Part shown: piece after piece, positions 1-6,394 of the stretch
Layout: the number at the start of each line of letters is the position of its first letter
Position numbering within the stretch: the stretch's first letter is position 1
Source of the DNA: CAZVXI01 sp964631295
GTDB lineage: Bacteria > Planctomycetota > Phycisphaerae > Phycisphaerales > SM1A02
Reading direction: 5' to 3'
Assembly (NCBI GenBank): GCA_964631295.1
Contig: CAZVXI010000118.1
Coordinates: 1-10,140, forward strand
Length of the DNA: 10,140 nucleotides
Translations under genes and position numbers: made by a program
The notes under the pieces: model-generated
Database searches by the model: none
The model's input: the letters and a program-made list of their open reading frames with translations, nothing else
Told to the model about the DNA's origin: nothing

Positions 1-608
1 ATCGGGATGACCTCGGGTGCATCACCGATGTCAAAGGTGTACGCGATTCCACCCGGGCTGTTGGGCAACTGGTCCCCGCTGGTGCCGTTGCGCACGAAAA
101 CGCGGATCGTGCTGCTTGTGAACAGTGGGTTGTCGCCATCAGGCTCGACATCACGGCCGATCGACATCTCAAACATGTTGCTCGCGTGGGTTGGCGCAGC
201 GCGGAATGCAACATCCGGATGCTTGACGATGGCGCTTCCATCAGGCGCATAGAAGGTGCCTTCGCGACTGCCGGGCCGCCAGTTGAGTTCTGCCCCGATG
301 CCGCCCACTTGCAATCCGGTGAGCGCATTGTCATCCGTGTCGAGGTAAATGCGAAGGTTGTTGTCTTCCGACAGGTCGAACGGGTCGACGACCTCCAGCC
401 GCAGGAAGAGATGTTCATCGTCGTCGGCAAGCCATAACCTGCGGAGGTCGATACCGCTGCTGCCGATGCCATCGAATCCGGCGAGCGCGACATCTGCCCA
501 GTCGTCGTAGCGGCTGTCAATGCTGATTGCAGCCTGATCTGCATGGACGGTGATCGGTGCCGCGATCAGCGCAATCAATGCACACGCAGGTGAAAAGGTT
601 CGCGTCAT
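1..608 (-). CDS. Secreted beta-sandwich (CBM9/DOMON-like) protein, C-terminus outside window
   Basis: The reading frame starts at ATG 608 and stays open to the left edge, giving 202 codons with the C-terminus missing. Residues 1-23 look like a Sec signal peptide: a short basic start (MTRTF), a hydrophobic stretch rich in Ala, Leu and Ile, and a V-H-A cleavage site before D24. The mature part has the pattern of CBM9 or DOMON-like beta-sandwiches. A 'DDWADV' segment sits near 35-40, a strand reading LWLADDDEHLFLRLEV at 58-73, and 'IYLDTDDNALTG' at 87-98; the last motif is common in such domains. Which ligand it binds cannot be told. In related bacterial proteins this module often precedes a catalytic domain, which here would lie beyond the window. 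I see no Shine-Dalgarno sequence before the ATG. It lies 71 bases downstream of the GAF gene on the same strand. The export call is fairly secure; the fold is an inference from pattern. Confidence 0.8.
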   Translation of the reverse strand, partial: MTRTFSPACALIALIAAPITVHADQAAISIDSRYDDWADVALAGFDGIGSSGIDLRRLWLADDDEHLFLRLEVVDPFDLSEDNNLRIYLDTDDNALTGLQVGGIGAELNWRPGSREGTFYAPDGSAIVKHPDVAFRAAPTHASNMFEMSIGRDVEPDGDNPLFTSSTIRVFVRNGTSGDQLPNSPGGIAYTFDIGDAPEVIP

Positions 609-614
609 GATTTG

Positions 615-642
615 ACGGTAGGAAGCGAGCGCTGCAGGTCAA
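615..642 (-). promoter_or_regulatory. Candidate promoter for the secreted protein gene
   Basis: On the minus strand a TTGACC hexamer (637-642, five of six matches to the -35 consensus) is followed after 16 bases by TACCGT (615-620), a weak -10 match. The hexamer ends six bases before the ATG at 608, so transcription would begin at or next to the start codon. This fits the absence of a Shine-Dalgarno sequence. It is a pattern match only, and the -10 box is poor. Confidence 0.3.
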
Positions 643-679
643 TGGTGTGATCAACAGGTTCGGGGGATGGTCGTGTCAA

Positions 680-1159
680 TCAATCCGTCAAGAACCCCGC
701 TGCCTGAAGAATCGCGCGGAAGTGGGGACCATCATCGTCGCAAAATCGACGGGAGATTGGGGAGTCAACATCAAATACACCCCAGCAATGACCGTGCTTG
801 TCGAACAGCGGCACGGCGACTTCTGATCGATCGGTCGGATCACATTCGATGTAGTCGCTGCCAAGGTCGCGCACATCGGGCACAACGCGCGTGCACCCGA
901 AGCGAAGAGTTTGCCCGCAGACCCCGTGTATCGCCAATGGTGAGCACGCAGGCTTGGGGCGATGACAGACAAGCATGAGGCGCTGTTCATCCGGTTCGTT
1001 CGGCTGGTCGACATAGAAACCAACCCAGGAGATGCCATGCTCAGCGAGGTTGCGCCACGCGTGTTCGCAGACGGCATCCATGCGAGCATCACGGTCGGCA
1101 TCGTCCTGAACGGCCCGGCGAATCTCGTCAATCACCGGCTTGTATATCGCATCGAGCAT
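680..1159 (-). CDS. msrC: Free-methionine-(R)-sulfoxide reductase, GAF-domain type (fRMsr)
   Basis: This 159-residue protein is a single GAF domain, the usual size for fRMsr, the cytosolic enzyme that reduces free methionine-(R)-sulfoxide, with electrons normally supplied by thioredoxin. The family signature is clear: 'GFY' at 47-49, 'AC' at 71-72, 'GVCG' at 79-82, 'PDV' at 94-96, 'YIECD' at 103-107, 'SEVAVPL' at 112-118 and 'GVFDVDSP' at 127-134. The three cysteines C72, C81 and C106 line up with the catalytic and resolving cysteines C84, C94 and C118 of the E. coli enzyme. Each spacing differs by one residue (9 and 25 against 10 and 24). The loop that usually reads 'GPFQG' before the first cysteine is 'CHRPKPA' here. 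The chosen ATG gives the standard N-terminus. A plain ligand-sensing GAF protein is the alternative, but the three conserved cysteines argue for the enzyme. It lies just downstream of the terminator of the protease gene, so it probably has its own promoter. Confidence 0.87.
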   Translation of the reverse strand: MLDAIYKPVIDEIRRAVQDDADRDARMDAVCEHAWRNLAEHGISWVGFYVDQPNEPDEQRLMLVCHRPKPACSPLAIHGVCGQTLRFGCTRVVPDVRDLGSDYIECDPTDRSEVAVPLFDKHGHCWGVFDVDSPISRRFCDDDGPHFRAILQAAGFLTD

Positions 1160-1165
1160 ACGAGC

Positions 1166-1171
1166 AGTGTA
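1166..1171 (-). promoter_or_regulatory. Candidate -10 element for the fRMsr gene
   Basis: The minus strand reads TACACT six bases before the ATG at 1159, with no Shine-Dalgarno sequence in between and no good -35 hexamer. The upstream terminator leaves only 39 bases for a promoter, so the start of transcription must be close to the start codon. A leaderless transcript is possible. Weak, positional evidence. Confidence 0.3.
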
Positions 1172-1198
1172 CAGCGCGTGCGGGGTTTGTGCGGAATG

Positions 1199-1227
1199 AA
1201 AAAGGCCCGGAGCAAGAGCTCCGGGCC
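1199..1227 (-). terminator. Rho-independent terminator of the Tricorn-like protease gene
   Basis: The minus strand carries a perfect 10-bp, GC-rich stem (arms 1218-1227 and 1204-1213) closed by a four-base TCTT loop and followed directly by five T residues (1199-1203). It lies about 30 bases after the protease stop codon and points the right way for that gene. It should insulate the fRMsr gene downstream from protease transcription. Confidence 0.92.
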
Positions 1228-1257
1228 CTGATTCTCTTCAGTTGGTTGCTTTCAGTA

Positions 1258-4200
1258 TCAATCCAGCCGGTCGAGGAGGTCGTCGACAGCGGCCCGCAAC
1301 TGCTCGTCATAGTTGCGTGACTCTGCTTCGGGCGTCTGAGTGACGATGATGTCTGGTACAGCGCCGTGGTTCTCCATGTCCGTGCCGCCCTCAACGTACC
1401 AGCCGCGGAATGGCAGGCGGACAGATGACCCGTCGATCAAGGTGAAGGCGCCTGTGCTGATCACCCCGCCCCAGGTTTCCTGCCCGACAAGTGTGCCTCG
1501 CTCCAGCGTCTTGAACGCATGCGCGGTGATTTCGGCATTGGAGAAGCTCTTCTCATTGCACATCATGTTGATCGGCAGTGTGTATCTCTGGATGAACAGA
1601 CGATCCTGCGGGTAGTGGCCCTTCTCGCTCGGAGCACCGCGCGGGATCGTGTACGCGTGTGGTTGCACCATGATTGATGCAAGCAGACGGTCGGCTGTCC
1701 ATCCACCACCGTTGTTGCGGACGTCGATGATCAGGCCATCCTTGCCGTTCGCTGCTGCAAAGAGATCGCGTTCGAACACATCGAGGGAGGGCTGGTTCAT
1801 GCCCTGAATATGGATGTACCCAAGACGGCCATCCGACCACGCGTGGACTCTCTCAGCATTGCTGAGGCGCCAGTCGTCGTACATGAGCGAACGTTCCTGC
1901 CCGGAACTGATCGGCTCCTGCAGCAGCGTGAGTTCGGCAGTTTTGCCGTCTTCCATCGTGCGAATCAGTGTGACAGGAAGTTCCTCACCGACGCGGCCTT
2001 TGAGCATGGTCTCGATCGTGTCGCGCTCACCAATCTCCCTGAGGTCGATGGCGATGATCACATCACCTTCCTTCAACGCCATCTCGCCCTTGCCAGTGGG
2101 GGCGCCACGCAGGATCGATGTGATCTTGAAACCGTGGCGGCCATCGTCGAGTACAACACGCTCGTGTGTCGTACCAAGCCGGCCATGGGACTGGGCATTC
2201 TCAGATCGGTATCCGCCCCGGCTGCGCACACCAAGGTGCGAAGCGCTCAGTTCGCCCAGCAGGCGATTGGCAACATCATTGAACTCGCCCGGCGTTCGTG
2301 TGCTCCTGGCAAGTTCGTGGTAGTCGGCGGTGAGTTTTTCCCAGTCGAGCCCCTTCATCGTGGGGTGGTAGAACATATCGCCGAGGAACCGCGCCGCTTC
2401 CTTGAACTTCTGGCTTGCCTGCGCCTGCAGATCAATACGGATGCGGTCGCTGATGTTGACATAGTTCGGCGAGCCACCGTTCGGGTTGACATAGCCCGCT
2501 CGGCCGCCAGACACGAACACGAGTTTGTCGCCCGTGAGCGACATATGCCGCGTGCCCAGCGGGCCTGACAGCCGTTTTCGACCGGAGCCGTCCCACTTCA
2601 CGCTGAAAGAACCGCTGCCGCCGTAACTGCCGTTGAATACCAGCAGGTCGCCGGCAGGGGTCATCTCCAGATTGGTCTCGTTGCCGTCAAGCGATGTAAC
2701 ACGGCGGAGGCGCAACCATGCATCATTAAGCTCGAGGTCAGCACCGGGCTTCGCATCATCTGCGTCCGGCTCAGACTCTTCAGCATCGCTCTCGTTCTCA
2801 TCGTCCGGGTTGCTGATCGCCAGTGGCTTGCGTTGCCGCGCCTGCTTCGCTGCTTTCTCGAAGTAGTCATCGAGTTCAACACGGGGCAGGCCTTCCAGGT
2901 CGCTGTCAAGAAAGACCATATAGACATCGAACTCTTCGTTCACGCGCTCAGAGACAAAGCTGAGGATCTTGCCGTCAGCCGACCATCGCGGATTGCTTTC
3001 ATTATCCGGGTGACGTGTGATGTTGACGGCATCCCAGGAGCCATCAGTGGGCTCGATGAAAATATCTGCATTGAAGTCCATGTCAGATCGCGCGTAAGCG
3101 ATCATCGAACCATCCGGGCTGAACCGCCACTCGAGCCCGGCATCCCAGTGTTCGAAGACCGTGCGCTGCTCGCCTGTTTCGAGATCAAGCAGGACGAGGT
3201 CGCCGCGCGTGCGTTTGAACGACAGGTGCTTGCCGTCCGGCGATGCCTGTGGCATGCGATCGTTGAACTCACTCTGCACGACGGGTTCGATGTTGAACTT
3301 CACTGCATCATGCCAGCGCGTCGGGTCGAGTTCTCTGGGCAGATCAATGTCTGGTGCTTCCGCATCGTCGGAAGTGTCGCTCACTTGCTGGCCCTGCTCA
3401 GCAGGGCCCTGCGGGCCGGCGGTGCGCGATCCGTTGATTTCAACCATCACGCCATTGGCGTTGCCCGTGCCGGACAGAATCCCGAGATCGACTGTCAGTT
3501 GCATTTCCACAACTGTGCCGTCCTCTGCGCTGAGTGAGAGTGTAAGCGTGCCATTGCCGGGTGCATAAGTTCCAGATACCGGTCCGCTGAACCCCTCCGC
3601 ATTGATCGAGCCGGTCACGGAGTTGTCATCGTGAACAGTCAACCGCAATTCGAACGGCAGATCGCCCATCTCCGGGATGGCAGCGGTGCAACTCCACGTC
3701 CCGGAAACGCCGTCATCCTCGACGGCAATGGGCTTGTCTGCCTCAGAAGGCTTTTCGTTGTCAGTGTTGTCGGCCTCCTGCGCATCATCCTCTTTTTCCT
3801 CCGGGGCCTCCGGGTTGACGACCTGCTGGAATGACTCTTTGATCTCGCTGCGCGTGACTTCGACTGTCGCAGCATAGATAGACTCGGTGCCGTCGCGATC
3901 GCTGACGAAATACAACTTCAGTCCATCAGGCGACCATGCAACTTCACGATCGCGCGCATGCGAGTTCGTGACACGACGCGTCGGGCTGTCATCTTCGATG
4001 TTCCGCACGTAAATCTCACCGTATGCCACATATGCCATCACCTGCCCGTCGGGGCTGAGGGCTGCATCACGAACATCGTTGCCGATCTGCCGCAGTTCGT
4101 AGTTGTCGCTTTCATCTTCGTTCGCGGTGATGGTGATGCGCTTCGGCTGGCTGCCCCGCTGTGAGAGATCGAGTGTGTAGAGGGCATCCCAGCGTGTGAG

Positions 4201-5061
4201 AACAGCCGTTTTGCCATCAGCAGAGACAGCAAACTCACGGATGTCACGATCTTTGAAGTTGGTCAGTCGTCTGGGCCTCGCGTTCGACTGACTTGTGTTG
4301 ATGGCGAAGAGGTTCACTGCCTCCAGTTCCTGATCGGACATATACACGAGTACTTCGTTGTTGCGCCACTGAGGGTGCCCCTCGTTTCCGGCGCGATCAG
4401 TGATCTGCGTGAACGCACCGGACTTGGCGTTCCATATCCAGATGTCCATGGTCTCCGGCCCGCGCGAGTGTCGCCGCTCAAATCCGGAGTAGTAGCCGCC
4501 TCGCACGAATGCGACTTTTGCGCCGTTACGGCTCATGACGGGCTGGCTGCCGAATGCATCGTGGATGCGAGTGATGTCGCCGCCTTGCGTGGATATCCGG
4601 AACGGTCGCGTTGAGCGGTAGACATCGCCCCCGAGCGTGCTGGAGAACAGCAGTGTGTGATTCCCATCTGCATCTCTGCCAAAGCCGCTGAGTGCGAGTG
4701 TCTGATCAAGCTCAGACACCTGGCGTACATCCGTTCCGTTTGGGCGGATCATCCAGATGTCGTTTGAGCCATCGCGCTGCGAGTTGAATGCGATCCAGTC
4801 GCCGTCCGGGCTCCAGGCGCTGTTTGTTTCACTCGCGGGATGGCTTGTGAGCCTTCGCGCCTGTCCGCCATCGGACGATGCAATCCAGAGATCGCCGCGC
4901 CACGAGAAGACAACCTGCGCGCCATCGGGGCTGATCGACGGGAAGCGTGGGTAGTCGACATTGCTCTGAGCAGCGCATGTCGTCGTGAGAATCGTGAGGG
5001 CTGCGAGGGTTGTCGCGACTGCTCGGCCGCGTGGGCCGATTGTGTCAAAGGTGCATCGCAT
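1258..5061 (-). CDS. Exported Tricorn-like S41 serine protease with an inserted beta-rich domain
   Basis: This 1267-residue protein has the Tricorn order of domains. A signal peptide ends near residue 31 (hydrophobic core at about 14-30, cut near C-A-A-Q). It is followed by a first beta-propeller (about 37-415) with repeated 'SPDG' turns, a second propeller (about 597-865), a helical and core region, a PDZ-like domain (about 970-1050) and the C-terminal S41 core. The catalytic tetrad of Tricorn is conserved: S941-H942 in 'SASHLGV', nucleophile S1174 in 'SFSNAE', and E1230 in 'MENHGAVPD'. 'DVRNNGGG' and 'ETWGGV' are also present. The enzyme should cut oligopeptides; Tricorn in Thermoplasma is cytosolic, whereas this one should act in the periplasm or outside. 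It is about 200 residues longer than usual, owing to an inserted domain (451-547) with acidic flanks and a second acidic loop (751-778). The ATG at 5061 was chosen because it gives the signal peptide and has GGAG ten bases upstream. The frame stays open to an ATG at 5238, which would bury that signal. Confidence 0.93.
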   Translation of the reverse strand: MRCTFDTIGPRGRAVATTLAALTILTTTCAAQSNVDYPRFPSISPDGAQVVFSWRGDLWIASSDGGQARRLTSHPASETNSAWSPDGDWIAFNSQRDGSNDIWMIRPNGTDVRQVSELDQTLALSGFGRDADGNHTLLFSSTLGGDVYRSTRPFRISTQGGDITRIHDAFGSQPVMSRNGAKVAFVRGGYYSGFERRHSRGPETMDIWIWNAKSGAFTQITDRAGNEGHPQWRNNEVLVYMSDQELEAVNLFAINTSQSNARPRRLTNFKDRDIREFAVSADGKTAVLTRWDALYTLDLSQRGSQPKRITITANEDESDNYELRQIGNDVRDAALSPDGQVMAYVAYGEIYVRNIEDDSPTRRVTNSHARDREVAWSPDGLKLYFVSDRDGTESIYAATVEVTRSEIKESFQQVVNPEAPEEKEDDAQEADNTDNEKPSEADKPIAVEDDGVSGTWSCTAAIPEMGDLPFELRLTVHDDNSVTGSINAEGFSGPVSGTYAPGNGTLTLSLSAEDGTVVEMQLTVDLGILSGTGNANGVMVEINGSRTAGPQGPAEQGQQVSDTSDDAEAPDIDLPRELDPTRWHDAVKFNIEPVVQSEFNDRMPQASPDGKHLSFKRTRGDLVLLDLETGEQRTVFEHWDAGLEWRFSPDGSMIAYARSDMDFNADIFIEPTDGSWDAVNITRHPDNESNPRWSADGKILSFVSERVNEEFDVYMVFLDSDLEGLPRVELDDYFEKAAKQARQRKPLAISNPDDENESDAEESEPDADDAKPGADLELNDAWLRLRRVTSLDGNETNLEMTPAGDLLVFNGSYGGSGSFSVKWDGSGRKRLSGPLGTRHMSLTGDKLVFVSGGRAGYVNPNGGSPNYVNISDRIRIDLQAQASQKFKEAARFLGDMFYHPTMKGLDWEKLTADYHELARSTRTPGEFNDVANRLLGELSASHLGVRSRGGYRSENAQSHGRLGTTHERVVLDDGRHGFKITSILRGAPTGKGEMALKEGDVIIAIDLREIGERDTIETMLKGRVGEELPVTLIRTMEDGKTAELTLLQEPISSGQERSLMYDDWRLSNAERVHAWSDGRLGYIHIQGMNQPSLDVFERDLFAAANGKDGLIIDVRNNGGGWTADRLLASIMVQPHAYTIPRGAPSEKGHYPQDRLFIQRYTLPINMMCNEKSFSNAEITAHAFKTLERGTLVGQETWGGVISTGAFTLIDGSSVRLPFRGWYVEGGTDMENHGAVPDIIVTQTPEAESRNYDEQLRAAVDDLLDRLD
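3331..3810 (-). other. Inserted acidic linker and beta-rich domain within the Tricorn-like protease
   Basis: Residues 418-450 are strongly acidic. Residues 451-547 then form a compact, strand-rich unit that opens with 'GVSGTWSC' and closes with 'EINGSR', with alternating hydrophobic strands and Gly-containing turns between. Residues 548-577 are again a low-complexity Gln, Asp and Glu-rich linker. The insertion sits between propeller 1 and propeller 2, where archaeal Tricorn has only a short connection. The pattern (G-x-W start, repeated 'tG' turns, G-x-R end) resembles small lipocalin-like or beta-sandwich domains found in secreted bacterial proteins. This fold call is an inference. Confidence 0.65.
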
Positions 5062-5368
5062 CTGAGAATTGCTCCGTGATGGAATGGGGGTCTTTTTCTC
5101 CGCGATCGGCTGTTGAGCCCGGTGAATCCACCACGACCCGATAAAACGCCGATCAATCCGCTCCTGGTGCCCGCCAAGTCGCAGTTGCGCAAAAGGCGGA
5201 CGTTCCGATGCTAGCAACTCTGGAGCACGCGGTTGCATGCCAACGGGCCGGCTTTTGTCCTGTCGTGCGGGGTGGTGTCAGAAAAACAGTTGCGAAACCA
5301 GCAACACTCACCGAACTCGCGCGATGGAAGGGCCGATAGGAGCGTGGACCATTCGGAGTGTGCTGGCC
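5062..5368. other. Divergent intergenic region between protease and small-protein genes
   Basis: These 307 bases separate two divergently transcribed genes and should hold both promoters. A GGAG about ten bases before the protease ATG and another about ten bases before the ATG at 5369 are the likely ribosome binding sites. I found no convincing -35/-10 pair in either direction. A short inverted repeat (GTTGC at 5289-5293, GCAAC at 5301-5305) is present but could be chance. Open frames run through parts of it on both strands, without any sign of being coding. Confidence 0.5.
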
Positions 5369-5689
5369 ATGAGTAACCAACGACCTGCTGCTGATCGCAT
5401 TCGTCCCATACTTGCCGCGATGGAGCGGTCGATTGATGCGGCACGACGCCGCCGAACTTCTCCTGATGAAGAGAACATCGAGCGTCTCACACCGCCGAAG
5501 CCTGACGATCAGACGCTCGTCCGGGCGTCGAAGGATGACACAGCAGCCGTCATCGGTCGCGACGAGCGCACCGACGTGGGCGAATCGCATGAAGAGAACC
5601 CCATGCCGGGGCGTCTCAAGGCCCGGCCGAAGCGTCCATCGTCGACCTTCTTCACCAACGACGAAGGTCTGCAGACCCGCGCCGGATGA
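5369..5689 (+). CDS. Small hydrophilic protein of unknown function
   Basis: I do not recognise this 106-residue protein. The ATG at 5369 was chosen because GGAG lies ten bases upstream and because the in-frame extension to 5237 is Cys- and Arg-rich and does not look coding. Residues 9-29 could form a basic amphipathic helix (RIRPILAAMERSIDAARRRR). The rest is polar, rich in Pro, Asp, Glu and Arg, and probably disordered. The end reads 'PSSTFFTNDEGLQTRAG'. There is no signal peptide, membrane segment or cysteine. G- and A-starting codons dominate and third positions are GC-rich in the second half, as in real genes here. It lies 192 bases upstream of the STAS gene on the same strand, so co-transcription is possible but not shown. 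A 213-residue open frame covers it on the other strand but looks like a shadow. Confidence 0.6.
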   Translation: MSNQRPAADRIRPILAAMERSIDAARRRRTSPDEENIERLTPPKPDDQTLVRASKDDTAAVIGRDERTDVGESHEENPMPGRLKARPKRPSSTFFTNDEGLQTRAG

Positions 5690-5705
5690 TGTCCGGCCGA
5701 TAACC

Positions 5706-5717
5706 GTTCCCGGGAAC
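5706..5717. repeat. Perfect 12-bp palindrome in the leader region of the STAS gene
   Basis: GTTCCCGGGAAC is its own reverse complement and lies 16 bases after the stop codon of the small protein gene and 164 bases before the STAS start. It has no loop and no T-run, so it is not an intrinsic terminator. Binding by a dimeric regulator is one possible role; chance is another. Confidence 0.35.
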
Positions 5718-5805
5718 CCCCAGATCGCACATTCCAAGTCATTCGCCCGATTTGGCACGGCAGCCAGCGTGTCCCGATCAACCCGGTTCAACACCGCGCC
5801 GATCT

Positions 5806-5828
5806 CAGAACTGTTGTTGAGAGTTCTG
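5806..5828 (+). repeat. Inverted repeat upstream of the STAS gene
   Basis: Perfect seven-base arms CAGAACT (5806-5812) and AGTTCTG (5822-5828) enclose a nine-base spacer, 53 bases before the STAS ATG. No T-run follows. It could be an RNA hairpin in the leader or an operator; nothing else supports either reading. Confidence 0.35.
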
Positions 5829-5881
5829 CACCTGTGTAGCGAAGTGCGTTGACCCGCGGTGGATGGAGCGGAGTGTTCACC

Positions 5882-6325
5882 ATGTTCAATCTGTTCTCAA
5901 AGCGCGATGCGGCAAACATGCCGGCCATGCCTGCGGTCGAAATCGATCCGGACAACATTGCCGCGATCGGTGAGCGCTGCGTGATTGCCGATGTCGAACT
6001 GGTTGACCAGACGGCAGTGGCAACGCTCACGGTCACCGATCTCTCCACCGACTCGGGTGTCGAGCAACTTGCCGACCTGCTGGATGCCGTCACCGAAGCG
6101 GGTGTGCAGCGGCTGGTCCTCGATGTGCAGAATGTTCAGATGATTGATTCGGCGTGTCTCGGCTGCCTCGTGCAGACATGCAACCGAATCACCGCATCGG
6201 GCGGTCGAATCGCCGTCGCCAACGCTGCGAAGAATGTGCAGTATGTGTTCCGGCTGACGTGCCTCGATCGCGTGTTTCCCATCTGCAACGATGTGATTTC
6301 TGCAATGGACGCAGTCGTCCGCTGA
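5882..6325 (+). CDS. STAS-domain (anti-sigma factor antagonist-like) protein without the phospho-serine
   Basis: This 147-residue protein carries a single STAS domain (about 43-140) of the SpoIIAA or RsbV kind, after a short N-terminal tail (MFNLFSKRDA and a Met/Pro/Ala stretch). The family core is visible: the strand 'RLVLDVQNVQMIDS' at 77-90, the helix 'LGCLVQTCNRITASGG' at 93-108, 'IAVANA' at 110-115, and 'CLDRVFPI' at 127-134. In canonical antagonists the loop is D-S-S-G or D-S-T-G and the second residue after Asp is phosphorylated by a partner kinase. Here the loop is D89-S90-A91-C92, so that serine is alanine. S90 might be used instead, or the protein may not be switched this way. The ATG at 5882 has GGAG eight bases upstream; a TTG 33 bases earlier is less likely. 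No kinase or sigma-factor gene lies in the window. The LolA-like gene follows after 69 bases. Confidence 0.85.
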   Translation: MFNLFSKRDAANMPAMPAVEIDPDNIAAIGERCVIADVELVDQTAVATLTVTDLSTDSGVEQLADLLDAVTEAGVQRLVLDVQNVQMIDSACLGCLVQTCNRITASGGRIAVANAAKNVQYVFRLTCLDRVFPICNDVISAMDAVVR

Positions 6326-6362
6326 TTCGCGGGAATGGAATACGGCCGTTCGCCGTCGGGTC

Positions 6363-6388
6363 TACACTGTGGAGAACTTCCACAGGAG
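6363..6388 (+). promoter_or_regulatory. Dyad overlapping a -10-like box and the ribosome binding site of the LolA-like gene
   Basis: Perfect seven-base arms CTGTGGA (6367-6373) and TCCACAG (6379-6385) enclose five bases. The left arm begins within a TACACT box (6363-6368), and the right arm shares two bases with the AGGAG ribosome binding site (6384-6388). Such a site could be a repressor operator at the start of transcription, or an RNA hairpin that partly hides the ribosome binding site. No convincing -35 element is seen. Confidence 0.45.
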
Positions 6389-6394
6389 ACCGCC

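Noticed and set aside
1810..2568. 252-codon plus-strand open frame
   Set aside because: It lies entirely antisense to the Tricorn-like gene across its conserved PDZ and core regions.
2833..3537. 234-codon plus-strand open frame
   Set aside because: Antisense to the second propeller and inserted domain of the Tricorn-like gene, with no protein-like features of its own.
5062..5238. 59-codon upstream extension of the Tricorn-like protease to an ATG at 5238
   Set aside because: It would bury the signal peptide inside the protein, has no homology-like pattern, and the ATG at 5061 has its own Shine-Dalgarno sequence.
5289..5305. Short inverted repeat GTTGC-N7-GCAAC in the divergent intergenic region
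   Set aside because: Five-base arms are easily found by chance in 300 bases, and no neighbouring element supports a function.
5153..5794. 213-codon minus-strand open frame over the small plus-strand gene
   Set aside because: Arg- and Cys-rich product with no recognisable motif, overlapping the start of the protease gene's leader; it looks like the opposite-strand shadow of a GC-rich coding region.
5849..5881. TTG start 33 bases upstream for the STAS gene
   Set aside because: The ATG at 5882 has GGAG eight bases upstream, whereas the TTG has no good ribosome binding site.
6335..6394. ATG at 6335 as the start of the LolA-like gene
   Set aside because: It would place 20 polar residues before the signal peptide, and the AGGAG six bases before GTG 6395 is much better.
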